From the NCBI RefSeq assembly GCF_021922985.1, contig NZ_CP040788.1:2170001-2234000 (forward strand): DNA of 64,000 nucleotides, in the 5' to 3' direction. This DNA comes from Clavibacter michiganensis subsp. tessellarius. GTDB taxonomy: Bacteria; Actinomycetota; Actinomycetes; Actinomycetales; Microbacteriaceae. Positions within the stretch are counted from its first letter, which is position 1. Each line of letters opens with the position of its first letter. A program made the position numbers and the translations under genes. The notes under the pieces were generated by a model. That model did no database searches, had not been told where the DNA came from, and worked only from the letters and a program-made list of their open reading frames with translations. Positions 1 to 9,514 of the stretch are shown here, piece by piece.

Positions 1-55
1 CGACCAGCGCGGCCGCAGCTCGATCTGCTGGGGCGCGTTCGACGACCTCGTCTGA
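1..55 (+). CDS. C-terminal end of an unidentified protein (cut by window edge)
   Basis: The first 55 bases read open in one frame and end with DDLV followed by TGA. The composition is reasonable for a protein tail (one Cys, one Trp, acidic end), but too little is present to name a family. The terminator-like hairpin at 211-233 lies downstream and would close this unit. The call rests only on the open frame and position. Confidence 0.35.
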   Translation, partial: DQRGRSSICWGAFDDLV

Positions 56-210
56 CGCCGGATCCGTCCGCGCAGGTGGACTCCGTCCGCGGCGGGCATA
101 CAGGATCGGAACACGACGAGGCGATCCGGGGCCGCCGGATGTCGAGGTGATGAACATGACGGCCGAGCCGGGAGGCGCCGGGCGCCCGGGGTAGATTCCG
201 GGACCAGCTG

Positions 211-233
211 GACGCCCCCGTTTCGGGGGCGTC
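211..233. terminator. Perfect 10-bp hairpin, probable terminator
   Basis: Inverted repeat gacgcccccg / cgggggcgtc around a TTT loop. It lies between the partial gene at the left edge and the M23 peptidase gene. Confidence 0.7.
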
Positions 234-250
234 CCCTCGTCGGCACAGTC

Positions 251-1210
251 GTGCCCGCGCTCGCTCGAACAGAGGAGAAGACCATCAGCGACGATGAAGG
301 ACAGGATCCACCAGGAGGAGAACGCCTCCCCGGGCGGGTCGGCCGGAGGGGCGTCGTCCTCGGCATGGCCGGGGTGGCCGCGGCGCTCGCCATCGCCCCG
401 TCGTTCACCCGCGCGGACCTGGCCGTGGCGGCGACCGCCATCACGTACACCTGGCCGTTCGCCAACGTGGTGCTGCCGGACCGTCGGTACGGACAGCAGT
501 GGGACGCCTACAGGCCGGACGGCAGGAAGCACGCAGGCGCCGACTTCAACGTCGGTGTCGCGTACCGGGGCACGCCGGTCCTGTCGATCGCGGACGGCAC
601 GGTCGTCCGAGGCCGGTACACGGCGGAGGCGAGCGGGACGCAGACCTACACGTTCGGGAACTTCGTCACCATCCGCAACGGTGACGGGATCTACGCGACG
701 TACGCCCACATGGACGGCGCGCCTCTGGTCAACCCGGGCGACCGGGTGTCCCGCGGGCAGACCGTCGGGCGCCTCGGCAGCACCGGCACGAACGTGTTCC
801 ACCTCCACCTCGAGATGCGCACCGGCGATCACGCCGGCGACTTCACCACCCAGGACGACTTCGATCCCGTGCCCTTCATCCAGGCACGGCTCGACGTCCC
901 CATCCCCCCCGCGATCGAAGACCTACCGGAAAGGCAAGAGATGTACTTGACCCGCAACAGCACAGGAGAGGTCGCGGTCTTCGGAGCCGACTACCGCAAC
1001 GTCGCCGGAGGAGCATCCGGCCGGCACAGCTTCACGAGCTTCCAGGAGTACCAGGACTGGCGCGAGCTGGTGCGCTTCTACAACCAGCAGATCGACGTGC
1101 AGGGCCTGGACACGCGCGGGAAGCTCTTCCTGCCCCCGGCCGACATCACGAAGATCACGGGCGTCACCGAGGCGAACTGGGCCGTGGTGAACAGCGTCCA
1201 CGGCAGCTGA
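251..1210 (+). CDS. Secreted M23-family metallopeptidase
   Basis: Predicted cell-wall endopeptidase. An N-terminal signal with twin arginines (GRRGVVLGMAG, about residues 31-41) followed by an Ala-rich hydrophobic stretch suggests Tat export. The peptidase domain spans about residues 70-210 and has the zinc-binding motifs HAGADF (HxxxD type) and HLHLEM. The last 90 residues form a separate domain containing VAVFGADYRNVAGG, of unknown role, possibly wall targeting. The GTG at 251 is the most upstream start and has no clear ribosome site. A good site (gaggag) instead precedes an in-frame ATC at 284, and an in-frame ATG lies at 365, so the true start is uncertain. Hairpins flank the gene, so it is probably monocistronic. 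Confidence 0.8.
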   Translation: MPALARTEEKTISDDEGQDPPGGERLPGRVGRRGVVLGMAGVAAALAIAPSFTRADLAVAATAITYTWPFANVVLPDRRYGQQWDAYRPDGRKHAGADFNVGVAYRGTPVLSIADGTVVRGRYTAEASGTQTYTFGNFVTIRNGDGIYATYAHMDGAPLVNPGDRVSRGQTVGRLGSTGTNVFHLHLEMRTGDHAGDFTTQDDFDPVPFIQARLDVPIPPAIEDLPERQEMYLTRNSTGEVAVFGADYRNVAGGASGRHSFTSFQEYQDWRELVRFYNQQIDVQGLDTRGKLFLPPADITKITGVTEANWAVVNSVHGS

Positions 1211-1225
1211 CCCACCTGCAGCACC

Positions 1226-1263
1226 GACCCCGTGCGGAGAGCCCCGGCTCTCCGCACGGGGTC
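1226..1263. terminator. Very strong 18-bp perfect hairpin terminator
   Basis: The sequence gaccccgtgcggagagcc is followed two bases later by its exact reverse complement. It lies 15 bases after the M23 stop codon and is followed by a short T-containing stretch. Confidence 0.85.
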
Positions 1264-1326
1264 TTCTCGTCTCCGGGGCGTGGCGCCGCGTCGCGCCCCG
1301 CCGACCCCCGCGTAGGAGTGTCGTGA

Positions 1327-1353
1327 GGTTCCCCGCCGCCCCGTGAGGGAACC
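1327..1353. promoter_or_regulatory. Inverted repeat in the kdp upstream region
   Basis: GGTTCCC and GGGAACC are separated by 13 bases, about 110 bp upstream of the first kdp ORF. It could be a regulator (for example KdpE) site or an mRNA hairpin. Only the repeat itself is seen. Confidence 0.3.
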
Positions 1354-1462
1354 GTATGGATGCGTGAGGACGCCCGATCGCGAGGTGTCTACTCGTCCTC
1401 CGTGCCCCCGACGGGCACCCGCGTCCGACCGGCCGCGGCATCCCTCAACGGAGGATCCCCCA

Positions 1463-1546
1463 GTGCTCGACCTCGTGTACATCGCAGGCGCCATCGTCCT
1501 GTTCGCCCTCGTCGCCCTCGTCGGCCGAGGAGTGGAGAAGCTGTGA
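1463..1546 (+). CDS. Tiny membrane protein at head of kdp operon (27 aa)
   Basis: A 27-residue ORF (GTG start, ggagg ribosome site about 9 bases upstream) reading [14 protein letters not shown] and onward to GRGVEKL. It is a single predicted transmembrane helix with a basic/amphipathic tail. Its stop overlaps the GTG of the next tiny ORF (GTGA), so the two are translationally coupled. It is not the canonical KdpF, which the next ORF fits better. I infer an additional small subunit or regulator of the Kdp pump. The strong ribosome site and the coupling make it very likely to be translated. Confidence 0.7.
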   Translation: MLDLVYIAGAIVLFALVALVGRGVEKL

Positions 1547-1647
1547 TCACCTCGTTCGCCGACGCCGCCGGCCTCGCCGCCGCCGTGCTCGGCATCGCCT
1601 CCGTCGTGTACCTCGTGTACGCCCTCGTCCGGCCCGAGAGGTTCTGA
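1543..1647 (+). CDS. kdpF: KdpF, small subunit of the potassium-transporting ATPase
   Basis: A 34-residue single-helix membrane protein ending [12 protein letters not shown], the tail typical of actinobacterial KdpF, which stabilises the KdpABC complex. It starts with GTG overlapping the stop of the preceding tiny ORF, and its TGA overlaps the kdpA ATG (ATGA), so it sits inside a tightly coupled operon. It is too short for standard gene calling. Confidence 0.8.
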   Translation: MITSFADAAGLAAAVLGIASVVYLVYALVRPERF

Positions 1648-3323
1648 TGGACACGCTCGCCGGGATCCTCCAGGTCGCGTCCGTCGTCCTGGTCCTCGTC
1701 CTCATCCACCGCCCGCTGGGCGACCTCATGGCGCGCATGTACGAGTCGCGCCACGACTCCCGCGTGGAGCGCGGCATCTACCGCCTCATCGGCGTGGACC
1801 CGCGCTCCGAGCAGACCTGGCCCGCCTACCTCCGCGCGGTGCTCGCGTTCTCGCTCGTCGGCGTCCTCGTCGTCTACGGGATGCAGCGCCTCCAGGGGTT
1901 CCTCCCCTACGCGCTCGGCCTCCCCGCCGTGCCCGAGGGCCTCTCCTTCAACACGGCCGTCTCGTTCGTCACCAACACGAACTGGCAGTCGTACTCGCCC
2001 GAGGCGGTGATGGGCTACACGGTCCAGCTCGCCGGCCTCGCCGTGCAGAACTTCGTCTCCGCGGCGGTCGGCATCGCGGTCGCGATCACGCTCGTCCGCG
2101 GCTTCGCCCGCACGCGCAGCGGCACGATCGGCAACATGTGGGTCGACCTGATCCGCGGCTCGCTCCGCCTGCTGCTCCCCCTCTCGCTCGTCACGGCCGT
2201 GGTCCTCATCGCCGGCGGCGTCATCCAGAACTTCGCCGGGTTCCAGGACGTGGCGACCATCACGGGCGGCACGCAGACGATCCCGGGCGGTCCGGTGGCC
2301 TCGCAGGAGGCCATCAAGATGGTCGGCACGAACGGCGGCGGGTTCTTCAACGCGAACTCCGCGCACCCGTTCGAGAACCCCACGGCCTGGACGAGCGCCT
2401 TCCAGGTGATCCTGATGCTCGCCATCCCGTTCTCGCTCCCCCGCACCTTCGGCAAGATGGTCGGCGACACCCGCCAGGGCACCGCGATCGTGGCCGTCAT
2501 GGCGACGATCTTCGTGGCCTCCTTCACCGCCCTCACGATCTTCGAGCTGCAGGGCGCCGGCACGGCCCCGGTGGCGGCAGGCGGCGCGATGGAGGGCAAG
2601 GAGCAGCGCTTCGGCGTCATCGCCTCGACGCTGTTCGGCTCCGCGTCCACGCTCACGTCCACGGGCGCGGTCAACTCGATGCACGACTCGTACACGGCGC
2701 TCGGCGGCATGATGCCGATGCTCAACATGATGCTCGGCGAGGTCGCCCCCGGCGGCACCGGCTCGGGCCTCTACGGCATGCTCATCCTCGCCGTCATCTC
2801 CGTGTTCGTGGCGGGCCTGCTCGTCGGCCGCACGCCCGAGTACCTCGGCAAGAAGATCGGGCCGCGCGAGATCAAGCTCGCGAGCCTCTACATCCTCATC
2901 ACGCCGACGCTCGTGCTCCTCGGCACGGCGCTGAGCTTCGCGATCCCCGCCGTCCGCGAGGACGTCGAGGGCACCTCGATCCTCAACAGCGGCCTGCATG
3001 GCCTCTCCGAGGTCGTCTACGCGTTCACCTCGGCGTCGAACAACAACGGATCCGCGTTCGCCGGCCTCACCGCGAACACGCCGTGGTTCAACACGGCGCT
3101 CGGCGTCGCGATGCTGCTCGGGCGGTTCCTCCCGATCGTGTTCGTGCTGGCGCTCGCCGGATCCCTCGCGGCGCAGGACCGCATCCCCACCACCTCGGGG
3201 ACCCTGCCCACCCACCGGCCGCAGTTCATCGGCCTCCTCATCGGGGTGACGGTCATCGTGACCGCTCTCACCTACTTCCCCGTTCTCGCGCTGGGTCCCC
3301 TGGCGGAAGGGCTCGCATCATGA
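1647..3323 (+). CDS. kdpA: KdpA, potassium-binding and channel subunit of K+-ATPase
   Basis: A 558-residue polytopic membrane protein of the usual KdpA length. It forms the K+ path of the high-affinity KdpFABC pump. Several selectivity-loop motifs are visible: [10 protein letters not shown] (about residue 110), [15 protein letters not shown] (about 230), [10 protein letters not shown] (about 340) and [11 protein letters not shown] (about 460). The ATG overlaps the kdpF stop and the TGA overlaps the kdpB start. All motifs look intact, so the pump should be functional. Confidence 0.97.
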   Translation: MDTLAGILQVASVVLVLVLIHRPLGDLMARMYESRHDSRVERGIYRLIGVDPRSEQTWPAYLRAVLAFSLVGVLVVYGMQRLQGFLPYALGLPAVPEGLSFNTAVSFVTNTNWQSYSPEAVMGYTVQLAGLAVQNFVSAAVGIAVAITLVRGFARTRSGTIGNMWVDLIRGSLRLLLPLSLVTAVVLIAGGVIQNFAGFQDVATITGGTQTIPGGPVASQEAIKMVGTNGGGFFNANSAHPFENPTAWTSAFQVILMLAIPFSLPRTFGKMVGDTRQGTAIVAVMATIFVASFTALTIFELQGAGTAPVAAGGAMEGKEQRFGVIASTLFGSASTLTSTGAVNSMHDSYTALGGMMPMLNMMLGEVAPGGTGSGLYGMLILAVISVFVAGLLVGRTPEYLGKKIGPREIKLASLYILITPTLVLLGTALSFAIPAVREDVEGTSILNSGLHGLSEVVYAFTSASNNNGSAFAGLTANTPWFNTALGVAMLLGRFLPIVFVLALAGSLAAQDRIPTTSGTLPTHRPQFIGLLIGVTVIVTALTYFPVLALGPLAEGLAS

Positions 3324-5482
3324 CCACCATCACCCCCGAGACCGGCACCGCACCCGCGGCCGGCTCCGAGCAGCGGGCGTCGCGCGCCCGGGCCATCGAC
3401 GCCCGGCAGCTCGCCGAGGCGCTCCCGGGCGCGTTCCGCAAGCTCGACCCGCGCCTGATGTGGAAGAACCCGGTGATGCTGATCGTCGAGGTCGGCGCCG
3501 CGTTCACCACGATCCTCGCGATCGCCGAGCCGTTCACGGGCGGCGCCGGCACCTCCGGCGGCAGCTCCGTGCCGACCACGTTCACCGCGGGGATCGCCCT
3601 GTGGCTCTGGCTCACCGTCGTGTTCGCGAACCTCGCGGAGTCGGTGGCCGAGGGCCGCGGCAAGGCGCAGGCCGACAGCCTGCGGAAGACCCGCACCAGC
3701 ACCATGGCGCACGTCGTCGCCTCCTACGACGCCTCCGGGGACCCCGGCGCCCAGCGCGCCGAGCTCCGCGAGGTCTCGAGCGCCGACCTCACCCTCGGCG
3801 ACATGGTCGTCGTGGTCGCCGGGGAGTCGATCCCGGGCGACGGCGACGTCGTGTGGGGCATCGCCTCCATCGACGAGTCGGCCATCACGGGCGAGTCCGC
3901 CCCCGTCGTCCGCGAGTCGGGCGGCGACCGCAGCGCCGTCACGGGCGGCACGCGGGTGCTGAGCGACCGGATCGTCGTGCGCATCACCTCGAAGCCCGGC
4001 GAGACCTTCGTCGACCGGATGATCGGCCTCGTCGAGGGCGCGTCGCGCCAGCGCACGCCGAACGAGATCGCGCTGAACATCCTGCTCGCGAGCCTCACCA
4101 TCGTGTTCGTGATCGTGGCGCTCACGCTCAACCCGATCGCCTCGTACGCCGCGGCGACCGTGAGCGTGCCCGTGCTCATCGCGCTGCTCGTCTGCCTCAT
4201 CCCGACCACCATCGGCGCGCTGCTGTCCGCCATCGGCATCGCCGGCATGGACCGCCTCGTGCAGCGCAACGTGCTCGCCATGTCGGGCCGCGCGGTCGAG
4301 GCCGCCGGCGACGTCACCACGCTGCTGCTCGACAAGACCGGCACCATCACCTACGGCAACCGCCGCGCCAGCGAGCTGATCCCGGTGGGCGGCGTGACGG
4401 GCGAGGAGCTCGCCCGCGCCGCGGCCATGTCGTCGCTCGCGGACCCGACGCCGGAGGGATCCAGCGTCGTCGACCTCGCGGTCGCCCAGGGCGTGGACAC
4501 CGCGACGCTGCCCCGCGGCGTCGACGTGCCCTTCACCGCCCAGACCCGCATGTCGGGCGTCGACCTGCCCGACGGCCGCATCGTCCGCAAGGGCGCCTCG
4601 TCCGCCGTGTTCGCCTGGATCGAGGAGGGCGGCCGCGCGCTGCCGAAGCTCGTCCGCGACGAGCTCACGGCGACCGTCGAGGCCGTCTCGAACGGCGGCG
4701 GCACCCCGCTCGTCGTCGCGACCAAGGACGCCGACGGATCCGGCCGCGTGCTGGGCGTCGTGCACCTCAAGGACGTCGTGAAGGACGGCCTCAAGGAGCG
4801 GTTCGCGGAGCTGCGCGCCATGGGCATCCGCACGGTGATGATCACGGGCGACAACCCGCTCACCGCCCGCGCCATCGCCGCCGAGGCCGGGGTGGACGAC
4901 CACCTCGCCGAGGCGACGCCCGAGGACAAGCTCGCGCTCATCCGCAAGGAGCAGGAGGGCGGCCGCCTGGTCGCCATGACCGGCGACGGCACCAACGACG
5001 CCCCCGCGCTCGCGCAGGCCGACGTCGGCGTCGCGATGAACACGGGCACGTCGGCCGCGAAGGAGGCCGGCAACATGGTCGACCTCGACTCGGACCCGAC
5101 CAAGCTCATCGACATCGTCCGGATCGGCAAGCAGCTGCTCATCACCCGCGGCGCGCTCACCACGTTCTCCATCGCGAACGACGTGGCGAAGTACTTCGCG
5201 ATCATCCCCGCGATGTTCACGGGCGTCTTCCCGCAGCTCGCGGTGCTCAACGTGATGCAGCTGCACTCGCCGGCGTCCGCGATCCTCTCGGCGATCGTCT
5301 TCAACGCGCTGATCATCGTGGCGCTCATCCCGCTGGCCCTGAAGGGCGTGGCCTACCGGCCGCTGAGCGCCTCCAAGGTGCTCAGCCGGAACCTGCTCGT
5401 CTACGGGGTCGGCGGCGTGATCGCGCCGTTCATCGGCATCAAGCTCGTCGACCTCGTCGTCAGCCTGATCCCCGGCTTCTGA
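3320..5482 (+). CDS. kdpB: KdpB, P-type ATPase catalytic subunit
   Basis: A 720-residue P-type ATPase that powers K+ uptake through KdpA. Signatures in order: MWKNPVML near the N terminus, actuator-loop TGES at about 190, phosphorylation motif DKTGT with the acceptor Asp at about 338, GDNPLTA, and hinge motif [10 protein letters not shown] at about 555. Transmembrane segments flank the cytoplasmic domains. The ATG at 3320 overlaps the kdpA stop. Much longer open frames upstream in the same phase run antisense or out of frame through kdpA and are not used. Confidence 0.97.
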   Translation: MTTITPETGTAPAAGSEQRASRARAIDARQLAEALPGAFRKLDPRLMWKNPVMLIVEVGAAFTTILAIAEPFTGGAGTSGGSSVPTTFTAGIALWLWLTVVFANLAESVAEGRGKAQADSLRKTRTSTMAHVVASYDASGDPGAQRAELREVSSADLTLGDMVVVVAGESIPGDGDVVWGIASIDESAITGESAPVVRESGGDRSAVTGGTRVLSDRIVVRITSKPGETFVDRMIGLVEGASRQRTPNEIALNILLASLTIVFVIVALTLNPIASYAAATVSVPVLIALLVCLIPTTIGALLSAIGIAGMDRLVQRNVLAMSGRAVEAAGDVTTLLLDKTGTITYGNRRASELIPVGGVTGEELARAAAMSSLADPTPEGSSVVDLAVAQGVDTATLPRGVDVPFTAQTRMSGVDLPDGRIVRKGASSAVFAWIEEGGRALPKLVRDELTATVEAVSNGGGTPLVVATKDADGSGRVLGVVHLKDVVKDGLKERFAELRAMGIRTVMITGDNPLTARAIAAEAGVDDHLAEATPEDKLALIRKEQEGGRLVAMTGDGTNDAPALAQADVGVAMNTGTSAAKEAGNMVDLDSDPTKLIDIVRIGKQLLITRGALTTFSIANDVAKYFAIIPAMFTGVFPQLAVLNVMQLHSPASAILSAIVFNALIIVALIPLALKGVAYRPLSASKVLSRNLLVYGVGGVIAPFIGIKLVDLVVSLIPGF

Positions 5483-5524
5483 TCCCCTCACCGATCACCT
5501 CACGTCACCGATAGAAGGAAGCGC

Positions 5525-6133
5525 ATGTCCTCCCCCCGCCAGTCCCTCCGCACCGCCGGCGTCGCCGTCCGCGCGATGGCCGTCCTCACCGTCGTCCTCG
5601 GCGTCGGCTACACGGCCGTCGTCACCGGCATCGGCCAGCTCGCGCTCCCCGCGCAGGCGGACGGCTCGCTCGTCTCCGCCGACGGCCAGGTCGTCGGATC
5701 GTCGCTGATCGGCCAGTCCTTCCAGGACTCCGACGGCGCGGCCCTCCCCGAGTGGTTCCAGTCCCGGCCGTCGGCCGCGGGCGACGGCTACGACGGCACC
5801 TCCTCCAGCGGCAGCAACCTCGGCCCGGAGAGCGACGACCTCGTGTCCTCCATCGAGGACCGCAAGGCCGCCATCGCGGAGTCCGACGGCGTGGATCCGA
5901 GCGCCATCCCGGCCGACGCGCTCACCGCGTCCGCGTCGGGGCTCGATCCTCACATCAGCCCGGAATACGCTCGGGAGCAGGTGGCCCGCGTGGCCGACGC
6001 CCGGGGCATCCCCGAGCAGGAGGTCGCGCGCCTCGTCGACCAGCACGTGCAGGGACGCGACCTCGGCTACCTCGGGGAGCCGACCGTGAACGTGCTCGAG
6101 CTGAACATCGCGCTCGCCGGCCTCGGCGGCTGA
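5525..6133 (+). CDS. kdpC: KdpC, assembly/chaperone subunit of K+-ATPase
   Basis: A 202-residue protein with one N-terminal membrane helix and an extracytoplasmic domain. Typical KdpC motifs are present: FQSRPSAAGDGYDG, SGGSNLGP-like SGSNLGPES, and VDPSAIPADALTASASGLDPHIS. KdpC stabilises the pump and raises ATP affinity. It starts 42 bases after kdpB with an aagga ribosome site and is followed by kdpD after 32 bases. Length and motifs are normal. Confidence 0.95.
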   Translation: MSSPRQSLRTAGVAVRAMAVLTVVLGVGYTAVVTGIGQLALPAQADGSLVSADGQVVGSSLIGQSFQDSDGAALPEWFQSRPSAAGDGYDGTSSSGSNLGPESDDLVSSIEDRKAAIAESDGVDPSAIPADALTASASGLDPHISPEYAREQVARVADARGIPEQEVARLVDQHVQGRDLGYLGEPTVNVLELNIALAGLGG

Positions 6134-6165
6134 CGCCCGCACGACGCGGGCAAGGAAGAGGAGAC

Positions 6166-8748
6166 ATGAAGCGCGGTCGACTGCGGGTGCTGCTGGGAGC
6201 GGCGCCCGGCGTGGGCAAGACCTACGCGATGCTCGAGGAGGGCAAGCGACTGCGCGACGAGGGCGCCGACGTGGTGGTCGCGGTCGTGGAGACCCACGGC
6301 CGCGCCGCCACGGCGGCGATGCTCGAGGGGCTGGAGATCCTGCCCCGGCGCGAGGTGTCGCACCGCGGGGTGGAGATCACGGACCTCGACGTGGACGCGG
6401 TCATCGCCCGCCGCCCGACCATCGCGCTGGTCGACGAGCTCGCCCACACGAACGCCCCCGGCGGCCGGAGCGAGAAGCGCTGGCAGGACGTGGACCTGAT
6501 CCGCGACGCCGGCATCGACGTGATCTCCACCGTCAACATCCAGCACATCGCCTCCCTCAACGACGTGGTCGAGAAGATCACGGGCGTGCCGCAGCGCGAG
6601 ACGATCCCCGACCGCGTGCTCCGCGAGGCGCACCAGATCGAGGTCATCGACCTGGCACCGGAGGCCCTGCGCGACCGGCTCGCCGGCGGGCGCGTGTACC
6701 CGGCCGAGCGCATCGACGCGGCCCTCTCCCACTACTTCCGGCTCGGCAACCTCACCGCGCTCCGCGAGCTCGCGCTCCTCTGGCTCGCCGACGAGGTCGA
6801 CACCGCGCTCGCCGCGTACCGCGACGAGAAGGGGATCGACGCCCGGTGGGAGGCCCGCGAGCGCGTGGTCGTGGCGCTCACCGGCGGATCCGAGGGCGAG
6901 ACCCTCCTCCGCCGCGGCGCCCGCATCGCCGCCCGCTCGGCCGGCGGCGAGCTCATGGCCGTGCACGTCTCCAGCCAGGACGGCCTCCGCTCCGGCAGCC
7001 CGGAGGCGCTCGCCAGCCAGCGGGCGCTCGTCGACTCGCTCGGCGGCAGCTACCACCAGGTCGTCGGCGACGACATCCCGCGCGCGCTCGTGGAGTTCGC
7101 CCGGGCCTCCAACGCGACCCAGCTCGTGCTCGGCGTGAGCCGCCGCAGCCGCCTCGCGGCCGCGACCACCGGGCCCGGCATCGGCGCCACCGTGATCCGC
7201 GAGTCCGGCGACATCGACGTGCACATCGTCACGCACGCGGCGGCCGGCGGGCGCTTCCGGCTCCCGCGGATCCGCGGCGGCGCCCTCAGCATGCGGCGCC
7301 GGGTGATGGGCGCGCTGCTCGCCCTCGTCGGCGGGCCGCTGCTCACCTGGTTCCTCTCGGCCACGCGCTCGGACGACTCCATCACGAGCGACGTGCTCTC
7401 GTACCAGCTGCTCGTGGTGCTCGTGGCGCTCGTCGGCGGCATCTGGCCGGCCCTGTTCGCGGCCGTGCTCTCGGGCTTCACGCTCGACTACTTCTTCATC
7501 GACCCGCTGTACACGATCACGGTCGACGAGCCCATGCACATGCTCGCGCTCGTGCTCTACGTGGTCATCGCGCTGCTCGTCAGCTGGATCGTCGACCAGG
7601 CCGCCCGCCGCGCCCGCGTCGCCCGCCGCGCGGCCGCCGAGGCCGAGCTGCTGGCGACCGTGTCGGGATCCGTGCTCCGCGGCGAGGGCGCCGTGCACGC
7701 GCTCGTCAGCCGCACCCGCGAGGCCTTCGGCCTGCAGGGCGTGAAGCTCGTCGACCGCGACGAGACCATCGCGTGGGACGGCGTCGTCACGGGCGCCGCC
7801 GCGACCGACGTGGCCGTGGGATCCCGCGGCGTGCTCACCCTCTACGGCGACGACCTCGAGGCATCCGGCCGCCGCCTCCTCCGCGTCATCGCCGCGCAGC
7901 TCGACGCCGCGCTCGAGCACCGCGACCTCTCCGACACAGCCCGCGAGGTCGGCCCGCTCGCCCAGACCGACCGGGTGCGCACGGCGCTCCTCTCCGCCGT
8001 CAGCCACGACCTGCGCCGCCCGCTCAGCGCCGCGACCGCCGCCGTCACCGCCCTCCGCTCCCCCGGCATGACCTGGGCCGACGGCGACCGCGAGGAGCTC
8101 CTCGCCACCGCGGAGGAGAGCCTCGGCACGCTCGCCGACCTCGTCACCGACCTCCTCGACGTGAGCCGCGTGCAGGCCGGCGTGCTGGGCGTGCGGCTCA
8201 TGGACGTCGACCTCGACGACGTCGTGCTCGCCGCCCTCGACGAGCTCGACCTCGGCCCCGCCGACGCCGTGCTCGACCTCGCGCCCGACCTGCCCGGCGC
8301 CGTCGCGGATCCGGGCCTCCTCCAGCGCGTCGTCGTCAACCTGCTGAGCAACGCCGTGCGCCACGCGCCCGAGGGCGTCCCCGTGCGGCTCAGCACGAGC
8401 GCGTTCGCGGAGGCGGTCGAGATCCGCGTGGTGGACCACGGACCGGGCGTCGCGCCCGAGCGCCGCGACGACATGTTCGTGCCGTTCCAGCGCCTCGGCG
8501 ACACCGACAACGCATCCGGCCTCGGCCTCGGCCTCGCGCTCTCGAAGGGCTTCACCGAGGGCATGGGCGGCACGCTCACCGCGGAGGACACCCCGGGCGG
8601 CGGGCTCACGATGGTGGTCGCGCTGCCGGTGTGCCGCGCGGGCGCGGAGCCGGCGGTGGATGCGGTGGCCGCGGATGCGGATCCGGGCGCCGACGCCCCC
8701 GCCGCTCCCCCGGCACCCGCCGCCGCGTCCTCGGAGGTGTCCGCGTGA
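6166..8748 (+). CDS. kdpD: KdpD, sensor histidine kinase for potassium limitation
   Basis: An 860-residue sensor. Domains in order: KdpD N-terminal domain with Walker A GAAPGVGKT (residues 11-19) and Walker B around LVDELAHTN (about 88-96); a universal-stress-protein domain starting near VVVALTGG (about 233); four membrane helices at about 380-470; a GAF-like region; the dimerisation box SHDLRRPL with phospho-acceptor His at about 614; and ATPase motifs NLLSNAVRHAP, DHGPG and GLGLGLAL. The ATG at 6166 has a ggaagaggag ribosome site. Longer open frames upstream shadow kdpC. The stop overlaps the kdpE GTG, the normal sensor-regulator coupling. Confidence 0.96.
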   Translation: MKRGRLRVLLGAAPGVGKTYAMLEEGKRLRDEGADVVVAVVETHGRAATAAMLEGLEILPRREVSHRGVEITDLDVDAVIARRPTIALVDELAHTNAPGGRSEKRWQDVDLIRDAGIDVISTVNIQHIASLNDVVEKITGVPQRETIPDRVLREAHQIEVIDLAPEALRDRLAGGRVYPAERIDAALSHYFRLGNLTALRELALLWLADEVDTALAAYRDEKGIDARWEARERVVVALTGGSEGETLLRRGARIAARSAGGELMAVHVSSQDGLRSGSPEALASQRALVDSLGGSYHQVVGDDIPRALVEFARASNATQLVLGVSRRSRLAAATTGPGIGATVIRESGDIDVHIVTHAAAGGRFRLPRIRGGALSMRRRVMGALLALVGGPLLTWFLSATRSDDSITSDVLSYQLLVVLVALVGGIWPALFAAVLSGFTLDYFFIDPLYTITVDEPMHMLALVLYVVIALLVSWIVDQAARRARVARRAAAEAELLATVSGSVLRGEGAVHALVSRTREAFGLQGVKLVDRDETIAWDGVVTGAAATDVAVGSRGVLTLYGDDLEASGRRLLRVIAAQLDAALEHRDLSDTAREVGPLAQTDRVRTALLSAVSHDLRRPLSAATAAVTALRSPGMTWADGDREELLATAEESLGTLADLVTDLLDVSRVQAGVLGVRLMDVDLDDVVLAALDELDLGPADAVLDLAPDLPGAVADPGLLQRVVVNLLSNAVRHAPEGVPVRLSTSAFAEAVEIRVVDHGPGVAPERRDDMFVPFQRLGDTDNASGLGLGLALSKGFTEGMGGTLTAEDTPGGGLTMVVALPVCRAGAEPAVDAVAADADPGADAPAAPPAPAAASSEVSA

Positions 8749-9449
8749 AGATCCTCATCGCCGACGACGACCAGCAGATCCTCCGGGCCCTGCGCATCAC
8801 CCTCACGAGCCTCGGCTACGACATCGTCACCGCGGACGACGGCGCCGCCGCCATCCGCGCGGCCGTCGCCGAGAAGCCCGACCTGTACATGATCGACCTC
8901 GGCATGCCGCGGCTCGACGGCGTCGAGGTGATCCAGGCGCTCCGGCTCTGGTCGACCGCGCCGATCCTCGTGGTCTCCGGCCGCTCCGGCGCCGCCGACA
9001 AGGTCGAGGCGCTCGACGCGGGCGCCGACGACTACGTGACCAAGCCGTTCTCCATCGACGAGCTGCTCGCCCGGATCCGCGCCCTCGGCCGCCGCGCCGC
9101 CGCCGACGAGGACCGCTCGGCCGCCGTGTCGTTCGCCGACGTCACGGTCGACCTCGCCGCCCGGGTCGTCACCCGCGGCGACGCGCGCGTGCGCCTCACC
9201 CCCACCGAGTGGCAGGTGCTCGAGCTGCTCGTGCGGAACCCCGACCGGCTCGTCTCCCGCCAGACGCTCCTCACCGAGATCTGGGGCCCGACCCACGTGA
9301 ACGACAGCGGCTACCTCCGCCTCTACGTGGCGCAGCTGCGCAAGAAGCTCGAGCCGGATCCCTCGCACCCGCGGCACCTGCTCACGGATCCCGGCATGGG
9401 GTACCGGTTCGTGCCGGCGGGGGCGGGGCGGGCGCCCGAGGAGGCGTAG
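8745..9449 (+). CDS. kdpE: KdpE, OmpR-family response regulator
   Basis: A 234-residue regulator that activates kdp transcription when phosphorylated by KdpD. The receiver domain has the acidic cluster DDD near residue 8, phospho-acceptor Asp at about 51 (MIDLGMP), and the Lys of TKPFS. The C-terminal winged helix contains LTPTEWQVLELL and the RLYVAQLRKKLEPDP motif. The GTG start overlaps the kdpD stop. It is the last gene of the operon; the next gene is convergent. Confidence 0.96.
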   Translation: MKILIADDDQQILRALRITLTSLGYDIVTADDGAAAIRAAVAEKPDLYMIDLGMPRLDGVEVIQALRLWSTAPILVVSGRSGAADKVEALDAGADDYVTKPFSIDELLARIRALGRRAAADEDRSAAVSFADVTVDLAARVVTRGDARVRLTPTEWQVLELLVRNPDRLVSRQTLLTEIWGPTHVNDSGYLRLYVAQLRKKLEPDPSHPRHLLTDPGMGYRFVPAGAGRAPEEA

Positions 9450-9514
9450 CCGATCCCGTCGACCCGGCGCCGCGCGGCACGACGCACGACGCACGACGCC
9501 CATCGACGGACGGG

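Noticed and set aside
1389..3215. 608-codon open frame on the minus strand across kdpF/kdpA
   Set aside because: It is antisense to clear kdp genes, is Arg/Glu/His low-complexity, and has no motif. It is an artefact of high GC, as are the other long antisense frames in the window.
5752..6165. Upstream extension of the KdpD frame through kdpC
   Set aside because: The extension translates to Arg/Gly/Pro low complexity; KdpD clearly begins at ATG 6166 with a ribosome site and the GAAPGVGKT motif at the usual distance.
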